This document shows, piece after piece, positions 1-7,817 of a DNA stretch of 55,715 bases (positions within the stretch are counted from its first letter, which is position 1; each line of letters opens with the position of its first letter). This DNA comes from Clostridiales bacterium (GTDB lineage Bacteria; Bacillota; Clostridia; Saccharofermentanales; Saccharofermentanaceae), in assembly GCA_017428155.1 (NCBI GenBank), contig JAFRRJ010000027.1, forward strand, positions 1-55,715. Reading direction: 5' to 3'. The notes beneath the pieces are model-generated. The model did not search any database. It was not told the DNA's origin and was given only the letters and a program-made list of their open reading frames with translations. Position numbers and translations under genes: made by a program.

Positions 1-3000
1 AGATTAATCGGCTTATTACTGGCGGTCGTTCTGATCGTCTGTTCAATTCCATCTTCTACAGTCAAGGCTGATCTGTCGCTCGATGCGTCTTTTCAGATTG
101 CCTGTGTATTCCAGAACAATTTTGCAGTCTCATACAAATGCAAGATAAAGACGCCCGGCGAATTCTCTAACGTCAGGCTCAATATCGAGTTCGAAAAGTA
201 TGCGGCCGGATCATCTTCTTCCACATGGGAAAAGACGACCATAAAGGACTACACATACGACAGCTCTACAGGTGAATATGCCTTCACGTTCAGAGGCATA
301 AGTGCTGCCGAACTCGGCAATAAAGTAAAGGCCAGCCTTTCTGCCGACAAGGACGGACAGACTTATACGAGCTCAACAAAGTCCGTTACACTCAAGCAGT
401 ATGCGATGTACCTTCTGAACGCCAATCAGGACAACACTGATGAAGTAAGCAAAAAACTCTGTGCCCTTTTAGTAGACATGCTTAACTACGGCGCATCAAC
501 ACAGGCATACTTCAACGTCAATGCGGCTAACCCCGTAAACAACCAGCTCACTGATGCACAGCAGGCATTAGGTGCGGGCATGGTGGAGAACCCTGTCTCC
601 TGCTACAGTATGGCGGCTCTTTCAGGAAGCACAGTCTCAATCAAGAACGTGGCACTGGTATTCGGAAGCACCGTTGATCTGGCTGTTTTCGCAAGCTTTA
701 ACGGAAAGCCGTCATCTTCTGCATACGCTGAGATAACATACACCGGAATTGACGGCAAGGAGATAGTGCACAAGGTCACATCAGACAGGTTCATCAAACA
801 GGATGACGGCACGTACAGGGCAACATTTACGGGAATATCATCCCTTTATTTCAGAACACCTTTCAAGCTCGTCTATAAGAACGGAGACAACGCGGTAAGC
901 GGCACACTCACATACAGCTACGAATCCTATACAAATGCGGTAGTTGCAGCTGACGTACCCCAGTCGATAAAGGACGGCGTCAGATACATGCTTGGCTTCG
1001 GTGATTCTGCTAAGAAATACTTCCAGGCTGTAAATCACTCAGGCGGAGATGAACCTGCAGGCGAATATCTTACCTACAGCATGTTCGGAGCCAAGGGCGA
1101 CGGCGTTACGGATGACTACGCTGCAATCGTTGCAACGCACGAAGCTGCTAATGAACGGAATCTGCCTGTAAAGGCTGATCCCGGCGCAACATATTACGTT
1201 CACAATATGACATCATACAAGGGCGCCATCATTAAGACTGATACTGACTGGTCAGACGCAACATTCATAATCGACGACAGGGGTATCACATTAGATGAAG
1301 GTGAATATTTCCTTTTTACCGTCGCTCCTTATAAGGATGTTGAAAGAAGATGGGTACCCGGCGGGGTCTCCTGGAAGCAAAAACCCAACGGCACCTGGTA
1401 CTTCAAAAAAGATGTGGATATAGAAAAAGACGGTGATACAGGATTCATAAAGATCCGCATCGGTCTGGATCCGAACCTGGATCAGTACCCTTTGTATAAC
1501 AGCTACTCTGCTGCAACGGCTTTAAATCACCGGAATAAATATATCGAGAAAGGCCAGACCCAGCTTGATATCGGTGATACCGGCGGGTTCTCTGAAAGAG
1601 CTCTTTATCTGATCGAGGATTTCAAGCAGAGATGGGGCAGAAACGGCAGTTCAGTCTCTAGCGCCCCTACGCGCAATCAGCAGGAGATCATTATCGTAAA
1701 TGAGGACGGTTCCGTCGATCCGGTCACACCAATCCAGTACCCTTACGATGATGACATCTACATGATCGATAAATGCTTTATCGACGATACTACTCTTACG
1801 ATTACCGGCGGTAAATTCATAACGATAAACAACACGATCAATTCACGTCATTATATACACCGCGGAATCCATGTAACGCGCTCAAATACAGTAATAGACG
1901 GTGTAGAGCACGAGATCCGGGGTGAGAACGCCCAGTTCACGGATACGAGTTACTACGAAGTCAAAGATAAAGAAGGAAATATTACAGCGACAGGCTATCA
2001 CGCAAGATTAGGTGCTCCGTATCACGGATTCATAACCGTTGATCACTGCGCTTTTGTAACGTGCAGGAACTGCGTTTTCGCGAACCACTTATGCGTTTAC
2101 GGCAACGGCAATGATACAGAAAGGACCGCGCCCTACGACTACTATGCGGAATTCGCAGCAGCATTAACACTCGAGAACTGCACCTGTGCGCCTGCCAAGC
2201 TCTTCTACTTCGACTATTGCAAGGCAATCGCGGAAGGCACCGAGCTGCCTGAGGAGCGTTACGATGAGAAGGGTATTTTCGATACGGCAAGATGGGGAAC
2301 GACTGCAACGAATTTCTGCAAGACCATCACTGTTGACGGCTGCAGCCTTAACCGCGTAGATGCCCATATGGGAGCCTACAACATAACGATAAAGGATACG
2401 GAGATAGGAATTCTCGGCATAGATGTCATCGGCTTCGGCGACCTTTATATCGAGGGAGTAACAAACTACGCTGACAGATTCCTCAATCTGAGAGGTGATT
2501 TCGGAAGTTACTGGGAAGGTGATGTCACAATTAAGGACTGCTACTGGGATATCGGCGGGCATTATAATGCTTTCATCGTCTTTGCGGATTACATTACGAA
2601 CCCCAAGAATCCTTTCGGTCATGAGATCATTACCGAGGACGGTGTGGATTATTACAGCACCCTGCCTACTACGATCACCATCGACGGTTTTACAGTCGAT
2701 GCACGCAACATGCCCGCCGGAGGATCGCAGACTTATTTCTACAAAGCGGGTGTCATGGTATTCTCCTGTCCGTTCTCAAAACCTCAATACGGTCCAAGCG
2801 GCTGTGTAGATGAGGATTGGCTTGCTAACCGCGATCTGTACAAGTACCCGCTGAGAGCACCCAAGGAGATCAATGTAAGCAGATTCCAGGTCTTGAGGAG
2901 TGACACAGCTCAGGATGAAGTGTTTACGAACGGTGCCCTCAACATCAGAAACGATAAATTGGATACAGTTCACGATCTGTACTTCTTCCACGACACGGCA

Positions 3001-3300
3001 TTCAATTGCGACAAATCAGTCGAACAGGGCATACTGGAAGAAGATCCGGAAGGAACGAAAAACGCAGTACCGGAAAGTGCAGGAACGAGAAACGCGGCAC
3101 CGGAAAACGCAGAAACAGAAAATGCAGTTACGGAAGATGCAGTAACAGAAGATGCTTTAACGGAAAACGCAGTTACTGAAGACGCGGTAACGGAAAACGA
3201 AGCAGCGGAGAACGCAGCAGCGGAGAACGAAGTAACAGAAGGCGCGGGAACGGAAAATACAGTAACGGAGAATGCTGTAACAGAGAACGCGGGAACCTGA
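1..3300 (+). CDS. Secreted right-handed beta-helix (pectate-lyase-3-like) protein, 5' partial
   Basis: The frame is open from the first base, giving 1099 codons before TGA; the Met at 406 is internal. The window starts inside a signal peptide (hydrophobic LIGLLLAVVLIVCSIP, then an Ala-type cleavage region), so only the first few codons are missing. After about 350 residues of Ig-like or cell-wall-type sequence comes the motif YSMFGAKGDGVTDDYAAI, the usual entry strand of pectate-lyase-3/GH28-type parallel beta-helices, followed by roughly 600 residues rich in short beta-strand repeats. Such folds usually act on or bind polysaccharides, but no catalytic residues can be assigned, so the activity is unknown. 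The C-terminus is an acidic repeat tail with no LPXTG motif or membrane anchor. The gene is convergent with the flavoprotein gene and shares its terminator. Confidence 0.85.
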   Translation, partial: RLIGLLLAVVLIVCSIPSSTVKADLSLDASFQIACVFQNNFAVSYKCKIKTPGEFSNVRLNIEFEKYAAGSSSSTWEKTTIKDYTYDSSTGEYAFTFRGISAAELGNKVKASLSADKDGQTYTSSTKSVTLKQYAMYLLNANQDNTDEVSKKLCALLVDMLNYGASTQAYFNVNAANPVNNQLTDAQQALGAGMVENPVSCYSMAALSGSTVSIKNVALVFGSTVDLAVFASFNGKPSSSAYAEITYTGIDGKEIVHKVTSDRFIKQDDGTYRATFTGISSLYFRTPFKLVYKNGDNAVSGTLTYSYESYTNAVVAADVPQSIKDGVRYMLGFGDSAKKYFQAVNHSGGDEPAGEYLTYSMFGAKGDGVTDDYAAIVATHEAANERNLPVKADPGATYYVHNMTSYKGAIIKTDTDWSDATFIIDDRGITLDEGEYFLFTVAPYKDVERRWVPGGVSWKQKPNGTWYFKKDVDIEKDGDTGFIKIRIGLDPNLDQYPLYNSYSAATALNHRNKYIEKGQTQLDIGDTGGFSERALYLIEDFKQRWGRNGSSVSSAPTRNQQEIIIVNEDGSVDPVTPIQYPYDDDIYMIDKCFIDDTTLTITGGKFITINNTINSRHYIHRGIHVTRSNTVIDGVEHEIRGENAQFTDTSYYEVKDKEGNITATGYHARLGAPYHGFITVDHCAFVTCRNCVFANHLCVYGNGNDTERTAPYDYYAEFAAALTLENCTCAPAKLFYFDYCKAIAEGTELPEERYDEKGIFDTARWGTTATNFCKTITVDGCSLNRVDAHMGAYNITIKDTEIGILGIDVIGFGDLYIEGVTNYADRFLNLRGDFGSYWEGDVTIKDCYWDIGGHYNAFIVFADYITNPKNPFGHEIITEDGVDYYSTLPTTITIDGFTVDARNMPAGGSQTYFYKAGVMVFSCPFSKPQYGPSGCVDEDWLANRDLYKYPLRAPKEINVSRFQVLRSDTAQDEVFTNGALNIRNDKLDTVHDLYFFHDTAFNCDKSVEQGILEEDPEGTKNAVPESAGTRNAAPENAETENAVTEDAVTEDALTENAVTEDAVTENEAAENAAAENEVTEGAGTENTVTENAVTENAGT
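3061..3297 (+). repeat. Tandem 15-bp repeats coding an acidic pentapeptide tail
   Basis: About sixteen head-to-tail units of 15 bp encode variants of the pentapeptide NAVTE (also DAVTE, NAAPE, GAGTE and similar), running to the stop codon of the beta-helix protein. The array is low complexity, rich in Glu, Asn and Ala, and has no aromatic residues. The unit length is a multiple of three, so copy-number changes would keep the frame. It may be a disordered spacer or a wall-interacting tail; its function is unknown. Confidence 0.85.
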
Positions 3301-3333
3301 AACACCGGTTAAATCAAGTTTTTTGTTTATCTG

Positions 3334-3378
3334 AAAATATGCTAAACGCGTCTTATTGGCGGTTTAGCATATTTTTTT
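3334..3378. terminator. Bidirectional terminator between convergent genes
   Basis: The arms GCTAAAC and GTTTAGC, extended by A/T pairs, enclose a loop of about 14 nt and are followed by a run of seven T on the + strand and A-rich flanks on the other side. The right arm overlaps the last codons and stop (3364-3366) of the reverse-strand flavoprotein gene, so one hairpin serves both transcripts. Confidence 0.8.
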
Positions 3379-4617
3379 ACTCAGGATTGCTTTGGCAGCC
3401 AAATATGCTTCGCTCATACATGCCTGGAGATTATATCCGCCGCTTATACCGTCGATGTCCAGAGCCTCTCCGATTATGTAAAGCGCAGGCACGAGTCTGG
3501 ATTCCATGGTCTTGCGGTCGACTTCTTTAAGCGATACACCGCCTCTGGTCACATAAGCGGCATTAAGGTCCGGCGCGCCTTTTAGTCTGATCCTGAGATG
3601 CTTCATCTCACGGCAGATCTTTTTGCGGTTGTCCTTCGAAAAGCCCTGCGCATAAAGGTCACCGCAGTCAGTTCTTGCCGTTACGGCAGAAGCTACAGAC
3701 TGCGGAACAAAACCTGAAAGCAATGTTGCGATCTTCGTATCAGGATGCCCGCCGATCAGGTCAAGAAGCTTTCTGTCAAACTCCTCATCGCTTGTTCCGG
3801 GTACAAGGTCGAGTTCAAGATAAGCGTCCTTGCCTGCAACATCATGAAGTATCTCTCTTGATATCTCCATTACTGCAGGACCTGTCAGGCCGAAGCCTGC
3901 AAACAGTATCACGCCTGACATTGACGCAGTCTTCTTCCCTTCACAGTAAAGCGAGATGCCCGCATCAAGCGATACGCCGCTTAGTGCTCTGCAAAAGTCC
4001 ACAGAGTCCTTATCCGCATTGACCGGTGCCAGCGCTGCCCTGACAGGCACCACAGTATGCCCCAGTGATTCTGCGAATCTGTAAGAGTCTCCGGATGATC
4101 CTGTCTCACGGAAAGAACTTCCGCCGCATGAGAGGATCAGCGTGTCAAAATGGTATTGTCCTTTTGAAGTTGCGACCTCAAATCCGTCCTTAACGCTTAT
4201 TCCGGTCACTTCCGTGCCGCATAAGATTTTCGAGTAGTCCGAAATATAAGAAACAAGGGCGTCTCTTACCTTCACCGCGCTGTCACAAACAGGGAATATT
4301 CTGTTGTTGTCCTCTTCCTTGACCTTTAATCCGATCACGTTCTCATAAAAGCTGACCGTATCTTCCGGTTCGAACTCCATTAATGCCGGATAAATGAATT
4401 TGGAGGCTTCATGATAGCCTTCCTTAAGTCTTGAAGCGTCCTTGCGGTTGGTGATATTGCAGCGCCCGTGACCCGTAAGCGTGAGCTTTCTGCCGGGGAT
4501 ACCGTTCTTCTCGATAAGCGTGACTTCAGCCGTCTCCGTTACACCGAGCCTTTTGAGCTGACATGCCGCGAAAAGTCCGGCTGCTCCGCCGCCGATTATT
4601 CCGATACTTTTCTTCAT
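3364..4617 (-). CDS. BaiN/HI0933-family NAD(P)/FAD-dependent flavoprotein
   Basis: The 417-aa protein begins with a Rossmann dinucleotide motif (IGIIGGGAAGLFAA) and an acidic residue ending the second strand (TLIEK). It then has the family segment GRKLTLTGHGRCNITN and ends with ISGGYNLQACMSEA, the C-terminal FAD-contact region of HI0933/BaiN-type proteins. Length is normal for the family. Members are cytosolic flavin oxidoreductases; BaiN has been linked to bile-acid dehydroxylation, but most members have no known substrate, so none is assigned. Its ATG overlaps the stop of the upstream small gene (ATGA at 4617), which indicates translational coupling. Confidence 0.88.
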   Translation of the reverse strand: MKKSIGIIGGGAAGLFAACQLKRLGVTETAEVTLIEKNGIPGRKLTLTGHGRCNITNRKDASRLKEGYHEASKFIYPALMEFEPEDTVSFYENVIGLKVKEEDNNRIFPVCDSAVKVRDALVSYISDYSKILCGTEVTGISVKDGFEVATSKGQYHFDTLILSCGGSSFRETGSSGDSYRFAESLGHTVVPVRAALAPVNADKDSVDFCRALSGVSLDAGISLYCEGKKTASMSGVILFAGFGLTGPAVMEISREILHDVAGKDAYLELDLVPGTSDEEFDRKLLDLIGGHPDTKIATLLSGFVPQSVASAVTARTDCGDLYAQGFSKDNRKKICREMKHLRIRLKGAPDLNAAYVTRGGVSLKEVDRKTMESRLVPALYIIGEALDIDGISGGYNLQACMSEAYLAAKAILSKKIC

Positions 4618-4880
4618 CAGGAATCAATAACCCTTATCTGGAATCTGTCGAATCTGACCTTCTCGGTATACTGCTCACGGAAAAAGATCGTCTGCCCGAA
4701 AGCCGCAAACTCCCTGGTATTCTTCTTCATCCACATAGGAACCGGTATGTCCATCTGCCTGCAAAGCTCCACCAATGCCTTCTCAAGGCGCTTGGAATAA
4801 GAGGCTTCCGTGTCCTCTGTTGTGACTTCTTTTATCTCTGTCATCCTGTTCTGGACAAAAAGACGCCCTTCAAGTGTCAA
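4617..4880 (-). CDS. Small conserved-looking hypothetical protein, TTG start
   Basis: This 87-aa protein has no recognised domain. The start is a TTG at 4880, preceded by a strong AAGGAGGG site at 4889-4896 with 8-nt spacing, which fits better than any internal Met. The N-terminal half is Glu-rich and helical in appearance; the C-terminal half (FGQTIFFREQYTEKVRFDR) looks like beta strands. Its TGA overlaps the ATG of the flavoprotein by the ATGA junction, so the two are almost certainly one transcription unit and perhaps functional partners. No function is proposed. Confidence 0.65.
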   Translation of the reverse strand: MTLEGRLFVQNRMTEIKEVTTEDTEASYSKRLEKALVELCRQMDIPVPMWMKKNTREFAAFGQTIFFREQYTEKVRFDRFQIRVIDS

Positions 4881-4992
4881 CGCGCAGGACCCTCCTTAAA
4901 ATGTTAGGTTTCTTTGCCACTATTTTGCCTTTTTTGAATCTTAAAGTAAATAATCGGCATGGTAAGATATGGTTGTTCAAAGTAATTGTTCC

Positions 4993-5013
4993 TTACTTCA
5001 TAACACCCTCCTT
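4993..5013 (-). promoter_or_regulatory. Strong Shine-Dalgarno with a two-codon ORF in the reverse leader
   Basis: On the reverse strand an AAGGAGGG site (5006-5013) stands 4 nt before ATG AAG TAA (5001 to 4993). After the stop, the same frame stays open for about 39 codons towards the next gene's ribosome binding site. This is either a minimal leader ORF or the damaged start of a small gene upstream of the 87-aa gene. Confidence 0.35.
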
Positions 5014-5050
5014 AAGACACTGACACCCCCTCGTCAGTGTCTTTTATTTT
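5014..5050. terminator. Strong hairpin in the divergent intergenic region
   Basis: AAGACACTGAC and GTCAGTGTCTT form a perfect 11-bp stem with an 8-nt loop, followed on the + strand by TTATTTTTT. It lies upstream of the + strand promoter at 5107, so no annotated + gene ends here. On the reverse strand it directly precedes the Shine-Dalgarno at 5006-5013 and could be a leader hairpin of the 4617-4880 operon. Apart from this hairpin and the promoter at 5107, the 4881-5195 gap shows nothing else. Confidence 0.55.
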
Positions 5051-5106
5051 TTGATACAATTTTATGCAATACGACTATAACTTTTTAATAAAAGAATCAT
5101 TTCTTA

Positions 5107-5135
5107 TTGAAAGTGTAAAAACCAAGTTGTAAAAT
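5107..5135 (+). promoter_or_regulatory. Sigma-A-type promoter for the zinc-ribbon gene
   Basis: TTGAAA (5107-5112) and TAAAAT (5130-5135) are separated by exactly 17 bp in an AT-rich stretch. The start codon at 5196 follows after a leader of about 55 nt that contains CAGGAGGTCACA. Confidence 0.6.
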
Positions 5136-5195
5136 AAATTGTAATTATCTTTGCGGATCTTCTTTTGAACATCCGTAATACAGGAGGTCACAAGT

Positions 5196-6041
5196 ATGAA
5201 GAAATGTCCCGATTGCGGTATGGTCATTGCCAATCAGGCTATCAGATGCCCTAAGTGTAAGTACACATTCACATCAGCAGATGAGGGTACAAGCGGTGGA
5301 GATGCAGCGGTAGTAACACCTCAGGCAGCAGCAGTATCGGCAGCAGCTACGGGCAAATCCGATAAGATCGCCGGCATCATGCCGATGATCGAAGTAAATA
5401 AGGACAACGTTGACACTCTCTATGATCAGCTTAAGGCAGCAATCGTTAAGAGAAAGACAGAATTTGATCACTTCATCGACTTCCTTGAGAACAGAACATC
5501 TTGGCTTACTGCACCTGCAGAAGTCAAAGGCTCCCTCGCATGCGAGAAGGGTCTCCTTATCAGAAGCGTAGCAGTAGCTAAGCAGCTCTTAAGGATCAAG
5601 GATACGATCATGCCTCAGTTGGATGAAGAGTCAGCTATCATCATCGCTCTCTTCCACGAAGTAGGTAAGGTCGGTATCGAAGGCAAGCCTCTCTTCATTC
5701 AGGAGGAATCAAGTCCTTTAGGAAGCACATCAACTCTGGGTCTTTCCTTCAGCAGCAGACTGTCAGGCTCTTCTTCAAGCTCCAATCCTACATACTCTGT
5801 TAACAGTAAACTCGTTCATATGAATGTCGGTGTCAGATCACTCTTCCTCGTCTCTCAGTATATGCTGCTCTCAGACGACGAAGCTCAGGCTATCAGCTAT
5901 GCTTCTGACGTTGACCTTCTTGGCGGCAAGCTCTCACCTTATACACTCCTCCTCTCCACGGCTCTCCAGATGCAGAAGTCGATCTATGAGGATGCTGATG
6001 TTGTATCAGGTTACAGCTTTACAGTAATCAACCCTAACTGA
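5196..6041 (+). CDS. Zinc-ribbon protein with a degenerate HD-hydrolase-like domain
   Basis: The 281-aa protein starts 10 nt after GGAGGT. Residues 4-21 form a zinc ribbon (C4, C7, C18, C21). A low-complexity Ala/Gly linker follows to about residue 60. Residues 90-250 resemble clostridial HD-domain hydrolases: WLTAPAEVKGSLACEKGLLIRSV, the helix EESAIIIALFHEVGKVG, and LSDDEAQAISY. The metal-binding residues expected from the family look lost: the first His position reads I-R-S (R123), and HD is H154-E155. It may therefore be a non-catalytic sensor or scaffold. A Ser-rich insert (residues 170-200) is also unusual. The gene stands alone between its own promoter and terminator. The HD relationship is inferred by eye. 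Confidence 0.6.
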   Translation: MKKCPDCGMVIANQAIRCPKCKYTFTSADEGTSGGDAAVVTPQAAAVSAAATGKSDKIAGIMPMIEVNKDNVDTLYDQLKAAIVKRKTEFDHFIDFLENRTSWLTAPAEVKGSLACEKGLLIRSVAVAKQLLRIKDTIMPQLDEESAIIIALFHEVGKVGIEGKPLFIQEESSPLGSTSTLGLSFSSRLSGSSSSSNPTYSVNSKLVHMNVGVRSLFLVSQYMLLSDDEAQAISYASDVDLLGGKLSPYTLLLSTALQMQKSIYEDADVVSGYSFTVINPN

Positions 6042-6071
6042 GGTTTATCAGTTTTTAGCTTTCACAATTAG

Positions 6072-6100
6072 GTGGTTGCCTTCGGGGCGGCCACTTTTTT
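6072..6100 (+). terminator. Rho-independent terminator
   Basis: GTGGTTGCC and GGCGGCCAC form a 9-bp stem with two G-T pairs around a TTCGG loop, followed by six T. It closes the zinc-ribbon gene. Confidence 0.85.
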
Positions 6101-6157
6101 GTTTGCTTTTCTATATTTCATAAGTGTGTTAACTTTTAACCATAGGAGGTCGGGCTT

Positions 6158-7543
6158 ATGAGATACGACAACGACAGGCTCGGGGCAGCACTGAAGCTCT
6201 ACTTGGGAACAGATCCTCTGCCGATGCATATGCCGGGAGGCAAGCGCAATCCGGACTTTGTATCTCAAGCTTTCATGCGCGACATTACCGAGATCGGCGG
6301 CTTTGACAATCTCCACTCGCCTACAGGACTTCTTAAGGATATGGAAGACTGCGCCGCATCGGTCTGGAAAGCGGAAAACGCCTTCCTCTCCGTAAACGGC
6401 TCGACCGCCCTGATCCTCGCTGCAGTCTGGAGTGCCTCCATTCTTAACCCGGGCGCGAAAATACTGACTGCCATGAATTGTCATCTTGCAGTATGGAACG
6501 CAATCGAACTTACGGGTTCTACTATCGTCCCGTTAATGCCGGCCTTTGATACCGGTCTGCCCTTTGCAGGACCCGTCGCGCCTTCGGATATCGACCGAAT
6601 ACTTGCAAGAGACCCGTCGATCAAGACCGTCATCATCACATCACCCACATATGAGGGAGTTCAGTCTGATACGGATGAGATCTTCAGGATCACGAGAAAA
6701 TATGATGCAATGCTCATCACCGACTGTGCCCACGGCGCTCATCTGGGCTTGGATGACCGTTTCTTCGGTCCCGATTCCAAGGGCGACCTTGTTATAAAGA
6801 GCCTTCACAAGACCCTCTCCTCCCCTACTCAAACAGCCGTCATGCTTCGAGCGGAAGGATGTCCTGCCGGGGAGTCACTTATCAGAAGAGGTCTTGATAT
6901 CTTTGAGACTTCAAGCCCCTCCTATGTGCTTCTGGGAGAGGTATCCAAGTGCCTGGCAAAGCTCAGTGCCAAAGGTCCCGAGCTCTTAAAGCCTTGGGAA
7001 GATGCGATTACCTATGCCGAACAGAATCTCACAGGCTTACGTAATTTCAGACTCTGGGAAGCTCCTGTAAGAGAGCGGTCCAAGTTTGTTCTCATGGGCA
7101 TGGGGAATATTCTTTTCGAGCACTTGAGAGGAACATTCAACATAGAATGCGAGGCAGGCTTCCCGTCACACCTTATCGCAATGACGGGCGTCGGTGATAC
7201 GGAACAATCCGTAAAGCGCTTCTGCGACGCGGTAATTGCTACAGACAACGCCATGGACGGCCGCTACATAGAATCGCAGTTTATCTCAAGACCCTATCCG
7301 AGATTTGCAATGACTTTAAGGGAAGCTTCCAAATACCGCCTGCTCTGCGAGGAACTTGAACCTGCGAACGCCATAGGCCGCGTATCCGGCGAATTCATCT
7401 ACGGATTCCCACCGGGAATCCCTCTCGTCATGCCGGGCGAAGTCATCTCGGAAGACACTTTAAGAGTGCTCGGAAGGAGCGATGTCCGGCTCATGCTCGG
7501 CGGAGGACGCACCTATAAGGGACTGATACCCGTACTGCCTTGA
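6158..7543 (+). CDS. Orn/Lys/Arg-decarboxylase-family PLP enzyme
   Basis: The 461-aa fold-type-I PLP protein has the Orn/Lys/Arg decarboxylase layout: an N-terminal PMHMPGGKRN segment, NGSTALILA (phosphate-binding turn), TDCAHGAHLG with D189 and H192 at the PLP ring, and SLHKTL with K218 as the expected Schiff-base lysine. The C-terminal piece GEFIYGFPPGIPLVMPGE is typical of the family. It matches the shorter clostridial form without the N-terminal response-regulator-like wing. It should be a cytosolic amino-acid decarboxylase, giving a polyamine precursor or acting in acid resistance; the substrate cannot be told. Translation uses AGGAGGT 10 nt upstream. Its stop codon overlaps the -35 element of the SCIFF promoter. 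Confidence 0.85.
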   Translation: MRYDNDRLGAALKLYLGTDPLPMHMPGGKRNPDFVSQAFMRDITEIGGFDNLHSPTGLLKDMEDCAASVWKAENAFLSVNGSTALILAAVWSASILNPGAKILTAMNCHLAVWNAIELTGSTIVPLMPAFDTGLPFAGPVAPSDIDRILARDPSIKTVIITSPTYEGVQSDTDEIFRITRKYDAMLITDCAHGAHLGLDDRFFGPDSKGDLVIKSLHKTLSSPTQTAVMLRAEGCPAGESLIRRGLDIFETSSPSYVLLGEVSKCLAKLSAKGPELLKPWEDAITYAEQNLTGLRNFRLWEAPVRERSKFVLMGMGNILFEHLRGTFNIECEAGFPSHLIAMTGVGDTEQSVKRFCDAVIATDNAMDGRYIESQFISRPYPRFAMTLREASKYRLLCEELEPANAIGRVSGEFIYGFPPGIPLVMPGEVISEDTLRVLGRSDVRLMLGGGRTYKGLIPVLP

Positions 7544-7568
7544 CTGTATAAGTCCTTCAAAGTATAAT
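7540..7568 (+). promoter_or_regulatory. Sigma-A-type promoter for the SCIFF peptide gene
   Basis: TTGACT (7540-7545) and TATAAT (7563-7568) are separated by 17 bp. The -35 overlaps the TGA of the decarboxylase gene. This is one of the best consensus promoters in the window, suggesting high expression of the peptide. Confidence 0.75.
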
Positions 7569-7599
7569 TCACATATTAAATTCAAGGGAGATTATTGAT

Positions 7600-7746
7600 A
7601 TGACAAGAATAGTTACAATTGAGACAAGAGATCTCGAGAAGTCAGCTAAGGAAGGCGGATGCGGTGAGTGCCAGACATCCTGCCAGTCTGCATGCAAGAC
7701 ATCCTGTGGTGTTGCTAATCAGCCTTGCGAGCAGCTTTCTAAATAA
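7600..7746 (+). CDS. scfA: SCIFF six-cysteine ranthipeptide precursor
   Basis: The 48-aa precursor has an N-terminal leader (MTRIVTIETRDLEKSAKEGG) and a core with six cysteines at residues 21, 24, 28, 32, 36 and 43. The core block CGECQTSCQSACKTSC is the recognised SCIFF signature (six cysteines in about forty-five residues). In the family the adjacent radical-SAM enzyme crosslinks Cys sulfur to carbon of a nearby residue, often Thr, forming a ranthipeptide thioether. The role is unsettled; quorum or regulatory functions have been proposed. The ribosome binding site is AAGGGAG at 7584-7590. Its own promoter lies upstream and a hairpin follows, so it is probably made in excess over the maturase. 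Confidence 0.95.
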   Translation: MTRIVTIETRDLEKSAKEGGCGECQTSCQSACKTSCGVANQPCEQLSK

Positions 7747-7771
7747 GCTGAATCAGTCTTGGAACCTTAAC

Positions 7772-7799
7772 GGTCTCATTTTATGTGGGACCTTTTTTT
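7772..7799 (+). terminator. Hairpin terminator/attenuator between SCIFF peptide and maturase
   Basis: GGTCTCA and TGGGACC form a 7-bp stem around TTTTATG, followed by seven T. It sits 25 nt after the peptide stop and 19 nt before the maturase start. Because no separate promoter is evident for the maturase, it probably acts as a partial terminator that sets a high peptide-to-enzyme ratio. Confidence 0.8.
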
Positions 7800-7817
7800 A
7801 TGAAATCGGGAGTTTAC

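Noticed and set aside
2164..2622. 152-codon reverse-strand frame within the beta-helix gene
   Set aside because: Antisense to a well-supported gene, without a start signal or motif.
7785..7817. Earlier GTG and ATG starts for the SCIFF maturase
   Set aside because: They fall within or at the edge of the terminator hairpin; ATG 7818 has GGGAG at 5 nt and gives the family-typical N-terminus.
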